The notes under the pieces are model-generated. The model saw nothing but the letters and a program-made list of their open reading frames with translations, did not search any database and was not told where the DNA came from. Of a stretch of 64,000 nucleotides of DNA, positions 21,333 through 31,105 are shown piece by piece. The DNA comes from Kappaphycus alvarezii (Eukaryota > Rhodophyta > Florideophyceae > Gigartinales > Solieriaceae). The stretch spans positions 930,001-994,000 of the forward strand of contig NADL03000459.1 of the NCBI GenBank assembly GCA_002205965.3, given 5' to 3'. Numbering within the stretch: position 1 is the stretch's first letter; each line of letters begins with the position of its first letter. The position numbers and the translations under genes are program-made.

Positions 21333-22029
21333 ATGGCCCTCCCGGGCGCCAAGGAATGGGTGTACAGCGCTCCGTGCCCCGGCCTCAAGACAAGTATTGA
21401 CCCCCGCGAATTCGCGGTGTGGTTTCAATACTTCTGTCAAGTCCCGCTGTTCCCTTCGGACGTGCCGTGCCCAAGACGAAACTGCCCCGAAACCCTCGAT
21501 TGTTTCGGGGATCATCTCCTTCACTGCAGACAAGGTGGGCACAGAACTCGACGGCATGACCATCAAGTGGCCCTTTTTGCGCAAGACCTGCAGAAAGCGG
21601 CCCGTCACCCCGCCGTCGAACCGCGGGACGGGGTCCATCGCACAAGGCCAGACATCCGGGCGATGAAGCAGTGGAGGTACGGACTTCTTTGACGTGACGT
21701 TCGTCAACCCGCTGGCGCCTTCCTACAGGAAGGCCCAAACGTTTAATCCGCTCACCTCGCTCAATGCGGCCGCCTCCGCGAAGCATAGAAGATATGATTC
21801 TTTTATTGCAACCTCCGGAAGAAGTAAGCTCGTGCCTATCCCTATATCTACTCTCGGAGGGTGGCACCTGGACGCCTATAGGGTGCTAACCGACGTCGCG
21901 CGGAACGTAGCCATTAGAGCAATGGAGACATATAGTAAGGTCCGTACGGTACTTACTCAGAGGCATGCTGCCGCGGCCGTAATGTCCAACGCAGCCTATC
22001 TGTTGGGGGGCCTTGAGCCGGCTTTCTAG
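21333..22029 (+). pseudogene. Non-LTR 1 zinc motif and restriction-like endonuclease
   Basis: Cysteine-rich stretch CPRRNC...DCFGDHLLHC, then basic RRHDHQVALF, then RTRPDIR at about 21640 and FFDVTFVNP from 21694. This is the PD...D-x-T arrangement expected of a PD-(D/E)xK restriction-like nuclease as in R2-clade retroelements. A frame change separates the two parts around 21680. The order zinc motif then nuclease, C-terminal to the RT, is the same as in element 2. Confidence 0.65.
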
Positions 22030-22539
22030 GGTAATTTTAGAGGTATTACTGGGCACCCTGTAGGATACTTCGGGCCACAACCGACCATATTTTTCAAATA
22101 TTAAATCACCCCACATTTTCCCCCTACTGTAAGGCATTTGGCGCCAATGCCAAAAATGTAAATCCACAATAATTTCAGTCTAAAGTAGGTACGGTATCTC
22201 CGCCTCATCAGCACAGCACACTGTCTGCGGAGCAAAGCCGAGCGTACAGCCGTAAATTAAAAAGCCTTATCTTTAATTCAACTTACAATAGCACTGTACG
22301 TAAACTTTGCATAAACCTAATCCCTCTCAACAATCTCGTTGCAATAAGACTTTTGTTTTCCTCCAATCCCATCAAAGTGCCTCACATCCATTCTCATCCT
22401 ACCATATTGTCGAATGTAAAACGTACCAGGCAAAATTCAACCGACGCATGAGTTGTTGACAACATAGAGATTGCGTCGCTCAACATTCTGCAAAATCAAG
22501 CACTTCATCATCCATGGCCGCGGTTGATCAGCAATCGCC

Positions 22540-22735
22540 GCTGTGGCCCCATCGAAATCCCATTCACCTCGCAACAAAAAATGTGCAACATGCAATTTCT
22601 TTTCGAGGCCCTAGGCTACCCAATTCCTCATCCCACTGTGTTGATCAAGAAAAACAATTTGTTGCACAAGCAAAAAGTGCTCCCGTCAATCTCGCAACAG
22701 TTGCTAGGCGAGTACTGTAGTAATAAAGCTGGCAA
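22540..22735 (+). pseudogene. Possible copia-type RNase H fragment
   Basis: One frame reads SQQKMCNMQFLFEALGYPIP and then HPTVL, and the next frame continues AQAKSAPVNLA. Together they resemble the 'aEyV-x-LRFLFEALG....PT-x-L-x-x-DN...AKS' end of copia-like RNase H. Short, and with one frame change; low confidence. Confidence 0.35.
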
Positions 22736-23386
22736 AAAAGCTACTCTTTAGTGCTTGTTGGGAAAGCATCAACAGAAGGTGACCATCAGTCAAACATTCC
22801 CACACTTTAATACCGCCTATGCGAAACTTGCAAACTCTCCAGCAAAGTGCCACTTCACCACATTGGTATATCCCAGGGGCAACTTTTGCAGTACACGAAC
22901 ATTAACGGAGGGAACCTTCGGAAAGATCCATTTGCACTCTACGTCCACAAGGATTTCATCCTTTTATAATCTTTGTATCTTCAACAACTGTTCAATTCGA
23001 TGCCAGTACCTGAAAGTACAACCCCGGCTTTTAATTGCCAGTAGGGATGCACTTTGTAGCACAGTTCAACACCAAGCGCAGCTCAAATTAAGTGTTTTCT
23101 TGAAAAAAAATTTCATCTTTCGCTTGATGTGCTCCTCCGTTTCCTTCTAATTCCAATTCACCCCTCCTTGTAAAATCAACCAGTTCTGCAATTCACTCAT
23201 CAAACACCCTTCATCTTCCGATCGCTATTTTGCCACATTGGAATTAAAATGACATTCATCACCTTCTTCAAAACTACTTCTGGCTTCCAGCTTGCTACTT
23301 TCCTGCCTCTTCCATCGCCTTCCAACTCGACCACAAGCTGAGCATCACCTCCCCTTCACATGCCGCTCATCTTGCATCCCCCATCT
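22736..23386. other. Spacer upstream of the GT61-like gene
   Basis: No gene recognised. From about 23160 the sequence becomes rich in C and T, and there is no GT dinucleotide between 23185 and 23396, so any 5' splice donor for the next gene must be further upstream. Confidence 0.4.
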
Positions 23387-23396
23387 CCTCCCGCAG
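23387..23396 (+). other. Candidate 3' splice site
   Basis: CTCCCGCAG preceded by a long pyrimidine-rich tract. The open frame of the next gene has no ATG before its membrane segment, so a short upstream exon is likely. The acceptor would leave the phase such that the first complete codon is ATA at 23398. Confidence 0.4.
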
Positions 23397-26300
23397 GATA
23401 TTCATCCTTGCCTCCTTACTCACGGTTCTCACTCTCATCCTTTTGAAAGGTGGAAACGGACCGCAACCCCGCTATGTTCTCAATGACCCGTTGAGTCGTT
23501 TGGGCAGTAATATTTCTACCATTTCATCACCTCGTATATCGTCTTTACAAAGGAATGCTTCGTCCACGAACCCCCACTTCAGTTTCATCTCGGCCGTCGC
23601 ATCCAAATTATCAACCATTTCCTCAAAGACCATAGCAAACTTTATTGGCGAGCATCTATCTCCATTCACCTATGTGTTTACAAAGCCACATGAGCGCCCT
23701 TTCATTCCGAGTACCTACTATGACAGTGATCCGCTTGGAGCGATAGAGATTTTTGACAAGCACGGTACCGTTGTGTGTCGCATTTACAAGCTTTGTCGAC
23801 GAAGGGACGCGGGGCTTGAACTTCCTCTTTGGATGGATGCTTATTCCAGCCTCCTTCGCACAAAGTGCGGTCTATCAGATCTTCATTTTAAACCTCCTTG
23901 GAAATTGAAAAATCGTTTTGGCCTTCCGCCATACTATGACTGGGTTGCTCCAAACCTCCCCACTCATGCACTCCTCAAGTTTACGCGTGTCCCATTGTCC
24001 TACTTTTTTTCCCATAGAAACGCGAGAGTTAGCAAGCTGGACGATATTTCGTCTAAGAACAGAGTCTTAAGAAGTTGCAAGTCCCCTCTCAATAGGAATG
24101 GGTCGATCAAAATTTCTAGGATTTGTGGCTCTAGACCGGAGGGGAGAATTGTAAACCCTGCCTTTCTTGTCAATTTGGAAAATGAGACTGCAAAGGGCGA
24201 TAAGGAGTTTCGAGAGGCATTGGCAGAGGAATTCTTTAAAGTTCATGGCGTTGAGGCTGACATCTTCGAACCCTCGTCCAGTCTGCTCAGGAAACCACGT
24301 GCATGCTTCAGAAGCCTCATCACTGCTCCTGGAGTTCATTTTGAGGCTCAGAGCGAAGAGCAACTCAAGTATCCTTTACAAGATAGGGGTGCGGTCGACG
24401 CTGCGAAACTTGTATTTTCAAACAACGTAAGCGAGAATTTGGAAACAGGGAAGATGGAGAAGAAAAGAGACGGGAAGAAAGGAGAATCTGGCACAACGAA
24501 AAACGTTACTTCTACTAATATTCCTCTGGGTAATGGTACCAAAGTAACTGCAAACGCAAAAAATGCCTCGATGACGAAAACGACGGTCCTTACGAATCGC
24601 GGCAAAGAAGCGAAAAATTCCTCTTCAAACGACAATAGAGCTGGCAATGACAGTAGACTTTCAAAGATCGACTTTGCAAAGAGCAACAAAAAGAAAAAGG
24701 AAGCTGGACAGTCACGGCGTTTAGAGCTTTCTCCACTGCCGTTTTCGGAATCGAAACAGAAGAGCAACGAACATGCAGAAGAAGGGCGTAAAAGGAACAC
24801 TTCAAACAAAAGCATGACCGCACCGGGTAAGGTAGCGCTGAAGAAGGACAGACAAAAGGTGTCAGCGGCGAATTTAACGACCACAACAGGGTTGAAAACT
24901 CATAAAAAGGAGAAAAGGGCAAGAATTAAAAGTTCGAGACGGAAAATGAAGAAAAGAATGAAGAGGAGAGGAAGTTCCAAGTCAACACCCAAGATGGACG
25001 TTTTCAAATTGGAAGGAGGTATCGAATTGTTCACGCATCGTGCCGTGCATGGCAAAGTGTGGAATGACAGCTCTAAAGATCCCTTTCAACATATCTACGG
25101 GGTTTGTAGAATCCACAGGGCATGTCGACGACGCGATATGTCTGTTGTTCTCCCAAAGTGGATGAGGAAGTATGAGAACGACCTGCAAGTACATTGTGGT
25201 TTGAAGGCAGTATCCTTTATTGCAGACAGAGAATTTCAATCTGCATATGAGAAGACAAGGGCCTTGAACAACAACAAGACATCCTTTCAGATCGGGCAAA
25301 AAAGCAATCGCTACAATGAAATTGAACTAGATCTAATGGGGACAAGAGTGTACAGGGCTCAGGAGCAGCACTTCATGACTGACTTCTTCCACGATGGAAT
25401 TCATGCATTTGACGCGCTGTTTAATCAGAAGAAAGGGCGACATGCAATTTTTAAGAGACAGTGCTTATACAAGCCAGGCTCAAAAATTGGAAGTGGAATT
25501 GTTAAAAGCCGTGATTGTGCAAGTCTCAGAACAAGTGTGAGCAAGTTGAAACCGACAGTGATTGTGAACGACCGAGTGCTCCGACATGGTCCGTCCTCGA
25601 AGTACATTAACGAGGTACTGGCTATGATGCCACCGCCAGGCGCGAACGGGCCCAAAGTACTCTTCTCTCCACACCTGAGCTTTACAGGGCCGCAGTCCTC
25701 GACCTGTTTCCGTTCAATTGTGGTTACAAGAAACTCATACCCTCCCCAGCATGTCCTTAACCATCGGGAGGAAAACGTGTTCTTTTCTTTTAACAACATC
25801 AGCCGAAAAAGCGTAAGGGAGGCACACAGGGCAGATTCAAAGGATCCCTCGTGCCGTGTTCTGGTGACAGTCCTGAAACCGAGAAAAGAGCATCTTTACA
25901 AGGGGACTCCCAGGGAGGACATTCGAATGCCATGTCTTGAGATTTTAAACCAGAACGAGGTGATAGGGCATTTAGCTCGATTCTTGCACAACGTCGATGG
26001 CAATATTACCCTAGATATGCGCACTTTCCGCCACGATGACCAGCCAGTGAAGAATGCAGTACAGGAAATTCAAGATGCCGAAGTGATTATTGGGGTAAAC
26101 AACCCTACAATGACAAGCATAGCGTTTGCGAGACCGCACACATCTGTTGTTGAGATCCAGCCGTTTGGATATTCGTCTGGCCCTTATCGCAGTTTCGCCC
26201 GGTCGCTAAATCTGAAATACAATTCATTGATGGCAATGCCGGATGAGAAGAGCTTCCGGAAATGTGTGAACAAGTATTACAAAGAGGACTGGGAGACAAA

Positions 26301-26586
26301 AGTCAGTGAAACAGAAATGGAAAAGGCTCGCGATGGCTTGTTGAGGTTATTCCACAATGCCACGCTGGAATTTGATGGAATATCGAGTGATCTACAGCTG
26401 GCACACAGCAGCAACAGTGACGGAACCAGGAGATTTGAACATATACCCATGGAGAGGGTTTGCGCAAGGGCGCAACAGATACGAGTGAACGCGACAAGGG
26501 TTGCAGAAATGATTGCCGACAACGCCGCAGAGATTTGTCGACACAGAAGTGGAAAGGAAGACAGACCTCTGGGTACGGATATATAG
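23397..26586 (+). CDS. Large GT61-like glycosyltransferase with repeated module
   Basis: The longest host frame here, over 1,050 residues; it is open from 23254 but has no usable ATG, so the 5' end is unresolved. FILASLLTVLTLILL (23401-23445) is a signal anchor, indicating a type II Golgi protein. A module with V-C-R-I-Y-K-L-C-R-R-R-D, L-P-L-W-M and K-C-G-L occurs near residues 110-147 (counting from the codon at 23443) and again near 553-586 (VCRIHRACRRRD, LPKWM, HCGL). Each is followed later by a CFRS block (288 and 755). Only the second copy has the complete catalytic half ending DAEVIIGVNNPTMTSIAF and VVEIQPFG, typical of GT61/EOGT-like enzymes. Between them lies a Lys/Asn/Ser-rich linker (330-515) with many N-x-S/T sequons. 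Donor and acceptor unknown. Ends in TAG. Confidence 0.75.
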
Positions 26587-26986
26587 AATATTTTGAAAAT
26601 GATAGCAAAGTGAATGACTCGATGACGGCAGCAATCTTGACGCGTAGTCCCAAGAATATCATGTGGAAGGTGATGTTTATCTAGAGTGGTAGTCTGAGGA
26701 ACCTTGTTGCCACCGCGGTCACAACGAGGGCAGCAGAAGGCGAATGCTTTTCGCTAAGACAGTTCTTGCTCCCATTGATACCAGTCTATCTTCAATGGCA
26801 CCCCTCAGTGATTTTGTAGAATGTTGGGCGTGACGCAAATGTGGCAGACTTTCCGGACGTGGCAACACTAGTGCGACAGAGGGAGCTGAATCAGAGACCC
26901 AGCATGAAATTAAAGACGCAGCATGAAAATGAAAGAGCCCCGACGTTGACCTCGACTCTCTCTTGTTCGTTTGATACGAATAATAG
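26587..26986. other. Spacer, no gene recognised
   Basis: Short frames only on both strands; none with a motif I can name. Confidence 0.4.
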
Positions 26987-27250
26987 TCATGACGGAGAAG
27001 GCGGACAACAGTAGAAACGGCGGACATGAACACAGCATTGACTTAGAAAGTTAAGGAAACGAGGGGAGCCACTCTTCTCTGGGCCTGCGTTTGCAGAGAC
27101 TAGATTTGGGCCGAGCATCGGAAAGGTGCGCTTGTTGAGATTTTTTGTGAGCTGTGCTCGCAAAATATGGGGGCTATTGCGAAGACGGTTGCGAAATCCA
27201 TGCTTGCGATGGTAGCGCAAAAGGCTAGGGATGAAGGTGCGTTTGGGCAT
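26987..27250 (-). CDS. Possible bL34-like ribosomal protein
   Basis: An 87-codon frame starting MPKRTFIPSLLRYHRKHGFR, close to the bL34 signature KRTYQPS...RKRKHGFLARL, followed by a basic stretch (ILRAQLTKNLNKRTF) where bL34 has its VLARRRAKGRKRLS end. bL34 is a small, strongly basic protein of bacterial-type (mitochondrial or plastid) large ribosomal subunits. Against this: there is no obvious N-terminal targeting sequence, since an in-frame TAA lies ten codons before the ATG, and a 40-residue non-basic tail follows. It could be a diverged copy, have an upstream exon, or be chance. Confidence 0.35.
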   Translation of the reverse strand: MPKRTFIPSLLRYHRKHGFRNRLRNSPHILRAQLTKNLNKRTFPMLGPNLVSANAGPEKSGSPRFLNFLSQCCVHVRRFYCCPPSPS

Positions 27251-27791
27251 TTGGAATGTACGCAGGCACGCAAAGGGCGATTAGCGGAGAGGGATCGAGC
27301 TGATGGTTTAGGACCTCTGCAGTAGCTGCGAAGGATCCGGGTCGACGGCGGTGAGGTAGGTGGGGGAGGGCCGATGGGAAAATTTGTTTAATATTTGATC
27401 GGCTCGTGCCAAATTGTCCGGGCGTTTGCTACAGTACTGCTTGCTACGGTACGCAGCTAGCAATCCTTGCTAAAGTTGTCCAAGAGGTCCATCAATGCTC
27501 ATGTCCGTGAGATTTTTATTGGTGAAAATTTTAGAAAAATATGACAGTAGAGCAAACGAGCAAGACTGGGCCGCAAACCAACAAAATCGTCCTACGAGTG
27601 TACCGTCACGCTATTCGTCATTACGCAATGGACACCAGCAGGGCCACTTGCTCCTTTCTCCTTGCCGACCACCTCAACTTTATTTATCTATCACTCGCAG
27701 CTTCGGTATTTAATTAAACAGTCACAACTCACTAAACCACTCCCAGTCTCTTCTCCGCCAAATCCAGTTGTCTCCGACAACAAAAAACAAC
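27251..27791. other. Upstream region of the M16 peptidase gene
   Basis: Contains a few TACTG/CAGTACTG words near 27430 and a pyrimidine-rich leader (27715-27780). No coding signal. Confidence 0.4.
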
Positions 27792-29333
27792 ATGACACAA
27801 CCAATTCCCACCGGCTTTGCAACGCTTCCCACTTACGCCGCTGGACAGACTCTTCAAGGCGCCTCCACTGCTCCCGTTCTAGGTAACGATGGAATTCAGG
27901 CCTGGAGACACCAAGCATCCGGCGTCCGCTTTGTTCTTTTCAAAGCACCCGGACCACTCGTCTCTGCCACAATTATCGTCGGCACTGAGCCAGTATCAAA
28001 CGCGGGCCATCCACATGCATTGGAACACATCATCTTTCTCGGCTCACAAAAGTATCCACAACGAGGCTATCTCGATAACATCGCCTGTCGATGTCTCTCG
28101 GAGGGCACAAACGCATGGACAGATAATGAATATACAGCCTACACTACCAAGACTGCAGGCTTCGAAGGCTTTTCGCATTTGCTTCCCTGTTTTCTCGACC
28201 ATGTCATGAGGCCTCGCATCAGCGCCGCCTCATTCGCGAGTGAGGTCTACCACATCCGTGCTGATGGTAAGGAAGCAGGCGTTGTGTTCTCAGAAATGCA
28301 AGCCAGAGAAAATACAGAGGCCGATTTGTCCGACCGCGCATTGCTCGATGTCTTATTCGCGGGCACATCTCTTGCTTTTGAATCTGGTGGCCTCTGCAAG
28401 GATATACGCACTTTATCTAATGAGGAGGTTGCCCGATTCCACTATGACCAATATTGCGGTGCAAACATCACAGTCATTGTCGGAGGCAACAGCTTTCAAC
28501 CCGCAGAGCTTTTAGGCTGCGTCAAACCTCTATTGGACGACATCTCGACCGAACCAGGGTTTAGCCCCGGTCGGCCCCGCTGGCAAACTCCTCTCAACTT
28601 GCGCCCTCTCCCTCCCAAATCTCGAAAGGTCGTCCACTTTCCCTGTCCGGACGAAGATATCGGTACCGTTATTTTGGCATGGCGAGGTCCCGGCGCTACT
28701 AACCGGCAAGCAAACCTTGCCATCGATGTGCTTTTGCGTTACCTTGTTTCCGACGTCTGGTCACCACTTCGCCAGCAGTTTGTCGACACTGAGGAACAGC
28801 TTGCCAGCGAAATATATACCTCTTTAGATACATACCTTGAAGTCAGTGCCATAAGCTTGACTTTCTCTGGAGTTGAACATCTAGAAGATGATGAGGAAGA
28901 CGAGGACCAGCACAGCGACATTGATGAAGATGACGATGACACAAAAGACGATGAAATGGAGGACAGTAGCTTGGACAACATGGAAGAGGACAGGGACTCT
29001 TTTCTCTTATCTGGCCAGATGGAAGAACAAGTAATGACATTCCTGGGAGACATTGTACAGAAGGGAGAGCTCCCCGGAGGAATACGTGGAATTCATACTG
29101 CTATTAACAAAGAAATGGAAAGCCATCTCACTGATTTGGAATCTGGGTCTCACGAGGCGGTTCCATACCACCTAAAAGAGGAAGTTGTCTATGGCCACTG
29201 GGACTCCTCGTTATTGGTGAGGAAACTCGAGGCTCCGTCGAAGCTTATAATGTCCTCAAGACAAAGACTGAAGAGTTTTGGTTATCCACCCTCAAGAGCT
29301 CGTTTTTGGATGCACCTAGAGCGGAAATTGTGA
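27792..29333 (+). CDS. M16 zinc metallopeptidase, N-terminal part
   Basis: Start chosen at the ATG at 27792 (frame open from earlier, no ATG). Residues 75-79 are HALEH, the inverted zinc motif H-x-x-E-H of M16 peptidases, in the context PHALEHIIFLGSQKYPQRGYLD. Then SEGTNAWTDNEYTAYT and EAGVVFSEMQARENT give the downstream acidic ligand. This matches the cytosolic Sdd3/C05D11.1-like branch of M16, about 1,000-1,100 residues long, rather than presequence proteases with targeting peptides; no clear signal or transit peptide here. An acidic, low-complexity insert (DDEEDEDQHSDIDEDDDD) lies near residues 370-400. The conserved protein continues in another frame from about 29200, so this frame's last 40 or so codons are probably not real. 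Confidence 0.85.
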   Translation: MTQPIPTGFATLPTYAAGQTLQGASTAPVLGNDGIQAWRHQASGVRFVLFKAPGPLVSATIIVGTEPVSNAGHPHALEHIIFLGSQKYPQRGYLDNIACRCLSEGTNAWTDNEYTAYTTKTAGFEGFSHLLPCFLDHVMRPRISAASFASEVYHIRADGKEAGVVFSEMQARENTEADLSDRALLDVLFAGTSLAFESGGLCKDIRTLSNEEVARFHYDQYCGANITVIVGGNSFQPAELLGCVKPLLDDISTEPGFSPGRPRWQTPLNLRPLPPKSRKVVHFPCPDEDIGTVILAWRGPGATNRQANLAIDVLLRYLVSDVWSPLRQQFVDTEEQLASEIYTSLDTYLEVSAISLTFSGVEHLEDDEEDEDQHSDIDEDDDDTKDDEMEDSSLDNMEEDRDSFLLSGQMEEQVMTFLGDIVQKGELPGGIRGIHTAINKEMESHLTDLESGSHEAVPYHLKEEVVYGHWDSSLLVRKLEAPSKLIMSSRQRLKSFGYPPSRARFWMHLERKL

Positions 29334-31105
29334 TGGTTCCGGACGCAAACCTTGCCGACAGGCTTGCAGAGGAAGAACGCCAAGCAATTTCCCAAAGGGT
29401 TAAACGATTAGGTGCACAAACACTTGCAAAAATTGCTGAGGACAACAGGAACAAGATATCTTCTCTTGAGACTCAGCTTTTTGCGGCAGATGTGTTCCCT
29501 CCAATCCCGAGCGCCATGAACATATCGCGATGGCCATACACAGTCAACCAAGAGGCCTACACGGATTACAGTGGCCAATCTGTCACACTCGAAACAGACT
29601 TTGTGCACTGCACCATTTTCCTCGACACCACAAGTTTGCCATTAGAGCAACGTGCCCTTTTGCCTATTCTCTGCCAACTGATCTTAACTTGCGATATTCT
29701 ACAGGAGGATGGGTCGTACATTCCCTACACGGAAAATTCTCGGTCAATTAGTGAGATAACAGTGTCCACAGAACGGTCAGGACTGTCTATTGGCTATAAC
29801 GAAATGGCTGACCAGTGCGTTGTAATTCATTATGCGGCTATGCCCGGATCGTTTGCAGAGGCGACCAGGGTAGTGGCGCAAACATTTTTTCAAGGTGAAG
29901 TTACAGCAGAAAGATTATCTGCAGTGTCACAAACTTTGCAAGCCAATGCGACCAGTGAGATGAGGGATGCCGAAACTGTCCTAGAGGCGTCAGCGGTAAT
30001 CATTCCATTCATTGAAGCTCAGGAGGGGTGGAAAGGAGAAATCCCCAATTATTTGCTCACCAACGTTTTGGGCAGCTATCCACTAATCTCGTTTCTATGC
30101 GAAGAATTCACGAGGAAGAAACCACGAAAGCAGTTGCAACGCGGAGTGATTCGCAAAATGCAAGAAACGCTGGATGCATTGCGAAACCTGTCAAGCCATG
30201 ATATTTTTGTACAAATCGCGGCAAAGAATCCAACCAAGGCACACGAAAGTTTTGTGGACGAGTGGGGTTCAACAAGAGACTTGCATGCGAGAAATATTGC
30301 CCCGATCACTCGTGAAATGATGAAGCAGAGGGCGATGGGTCAGTTGCCGGTGTCCCGAAGAGTAGCAGATAAATTGGAAGAGGTGCTTGGGGGTAGAGGA
30401 GTATCGAAAATAATCGGCATTGCTGGAGTAGAAAGCTGCTCAATCGATATTCGGGTAGATTCGCCAGTGTTTCCTGGGCATGCAGACTGGAGTGCTTTGT
30501 CGGTTTTGACGGAAATGCTGTGTCGAATGGAGGGCCCATTGTGTAATGCTGTACGTGGGGCTGGGCTTGGGTATGGTGTACAAATCACAAACGCTGCTTT
30601 CATGGGTCAGCTGGTGGGGTCGATCTATGACTCGGGATCTCCGGCAGCAGCATGGGATGCGGTGTGTGAATGCCTCGAAGACTTTCGAAGATCGTTGGAC
30701 TACAGTGGGCAGCAAAGCGGTTTGGAGGTAGACTTGGAAACGGCAAAGGCATCAATGTTATTTTGCTTGAATCGCGGCAGGTCGACACCTGAATCGATTG
30801 CCAGCGGTGCACTCTCGAGATGTGCTATTGGAGCCCCAGCCAGTCCAATGGCAGACCGAACGCTGGAAGAGATGGTAGAAAAGGTTAGTCTGAAGTCGTT
30901 GGCGGACGTGTTTGATAGGCATGTGGCAAGGTTGGGACGGGAGGAGGGCAGGATGGTAGTTGTTACTTGTGGACAGGGAATGGTGAAGCAGACAATTGAA
31001 GGGTTTCGGAAATGTCGCAAGGGCATTGAGCTGGAAGAGGTGGGCATTGAAAGATTGTGTCCAAAGCAACTGCAGGACGTTGTGAGGCGACTGAAAAAGA
31101 CTTGA
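29159..31105 (+). CDS. M16 zinc metallopeptidase, C-terminal part (frame -1)
   Basis: Continues the upstream peptidase: EEFWLSTLKSS, VMVPDANLADRLAEEER, and then the second, inactive M16 half with repeated helical and sheet segments to the stop TGA at 31103-31105. The frame is open from about 29159 and relates to the upstream frame by -1. The change most likely lies near 29190-29220 (TTATTGGTGAGG). A one-base error or true indel is more likely than an intron, because the sequence reads as conserved on both sides. Combined length, about 1,100 residues, fits the family. M16 enzymes degrade peptides in a closed chamber; substrate not known here. Confidence 0.8.
   Translation, partial: GSIPPKRGSCLWPLGLLVIGEETRGSVEAYNVLKTKTEEFWLSTLKSSFLDAPRAEIVMVPDANLADRLAEEERQAISQRVKRLGAQTLAKIAEDNRNKISSLETQLFAADVFPPIPSAMNISRWPYTVNQEAYTDYSGQSVTLETDFVHCTIFLDTTSLPLEQRALLPILCQLILTCDILQEDGSYIPYTENSRSISEITVSTERSGLSIGYNEMADQCVVIHYAAMPGSFAEATRVVAQTFFQGEVTAERLSAVSQTLQANATSEMRDAETVLEASAVIIPFIEAQEGWKGEIPNYLLTNVLGSYPLISFLCEEFTRKKPRKQLQRGVIRKMQETLDALRNLSSHDIFVQIAAKNPTKAHESFVDEWGSTRDLHARNIAPITREMMKQRAMGQLPVSRRVADKLEEVLGGRGVSKIIGIAGVESCSIDIRVDSPVFPGHADWSALSVLTEMLCRMEGPLCNAVRGAGLGYGVQITNAAFMGQLVGSIYDSGSPAAAWDAVCECLEDFRRSLDYSGQQSGLEVDLETAKASMLFCLNRGRSTPESIASGALSRCAIGAPASPMADRTLEEMVEKVSLKSLADVFDRHVARLGREEGRMVVVTCGQGMVKQTIEGFRKCRKGIELEEVGIERLCPKQLQDVVRRLKKT

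Larger units (their letters stand above)
18869..22029 (+). mobile_element. Non-LTR retrotransposon 1 (RT plus C-terminal endonuclease), degraded
   Basis: Coding order: proline-rich N-terminus and helical domain (18966-19571), reverse transcriptase (19568-20763), thumb (20613-21230), then a CCHC-type motif and a restriction-like nuclease region (21333-22029). No LTRs, no upstream apurinic endonuclease domain. At least three -1 frame changes and one stop interrupt it. Its closest relative in this window is the element at 39293-42355, with the same order and recognisable sequence similarity. True ends were not found; no poly(A) tail follows 22029. Confidence 0.75.

Noticed and set aside
24348-24884. 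A 178-codon minus-strand frame, Phe/Leu/Ser-rich
   Set aside because: It is the antisense of the Lys/Asn/Ser-rich linker of the GT61-like gene; composition alone produces it.
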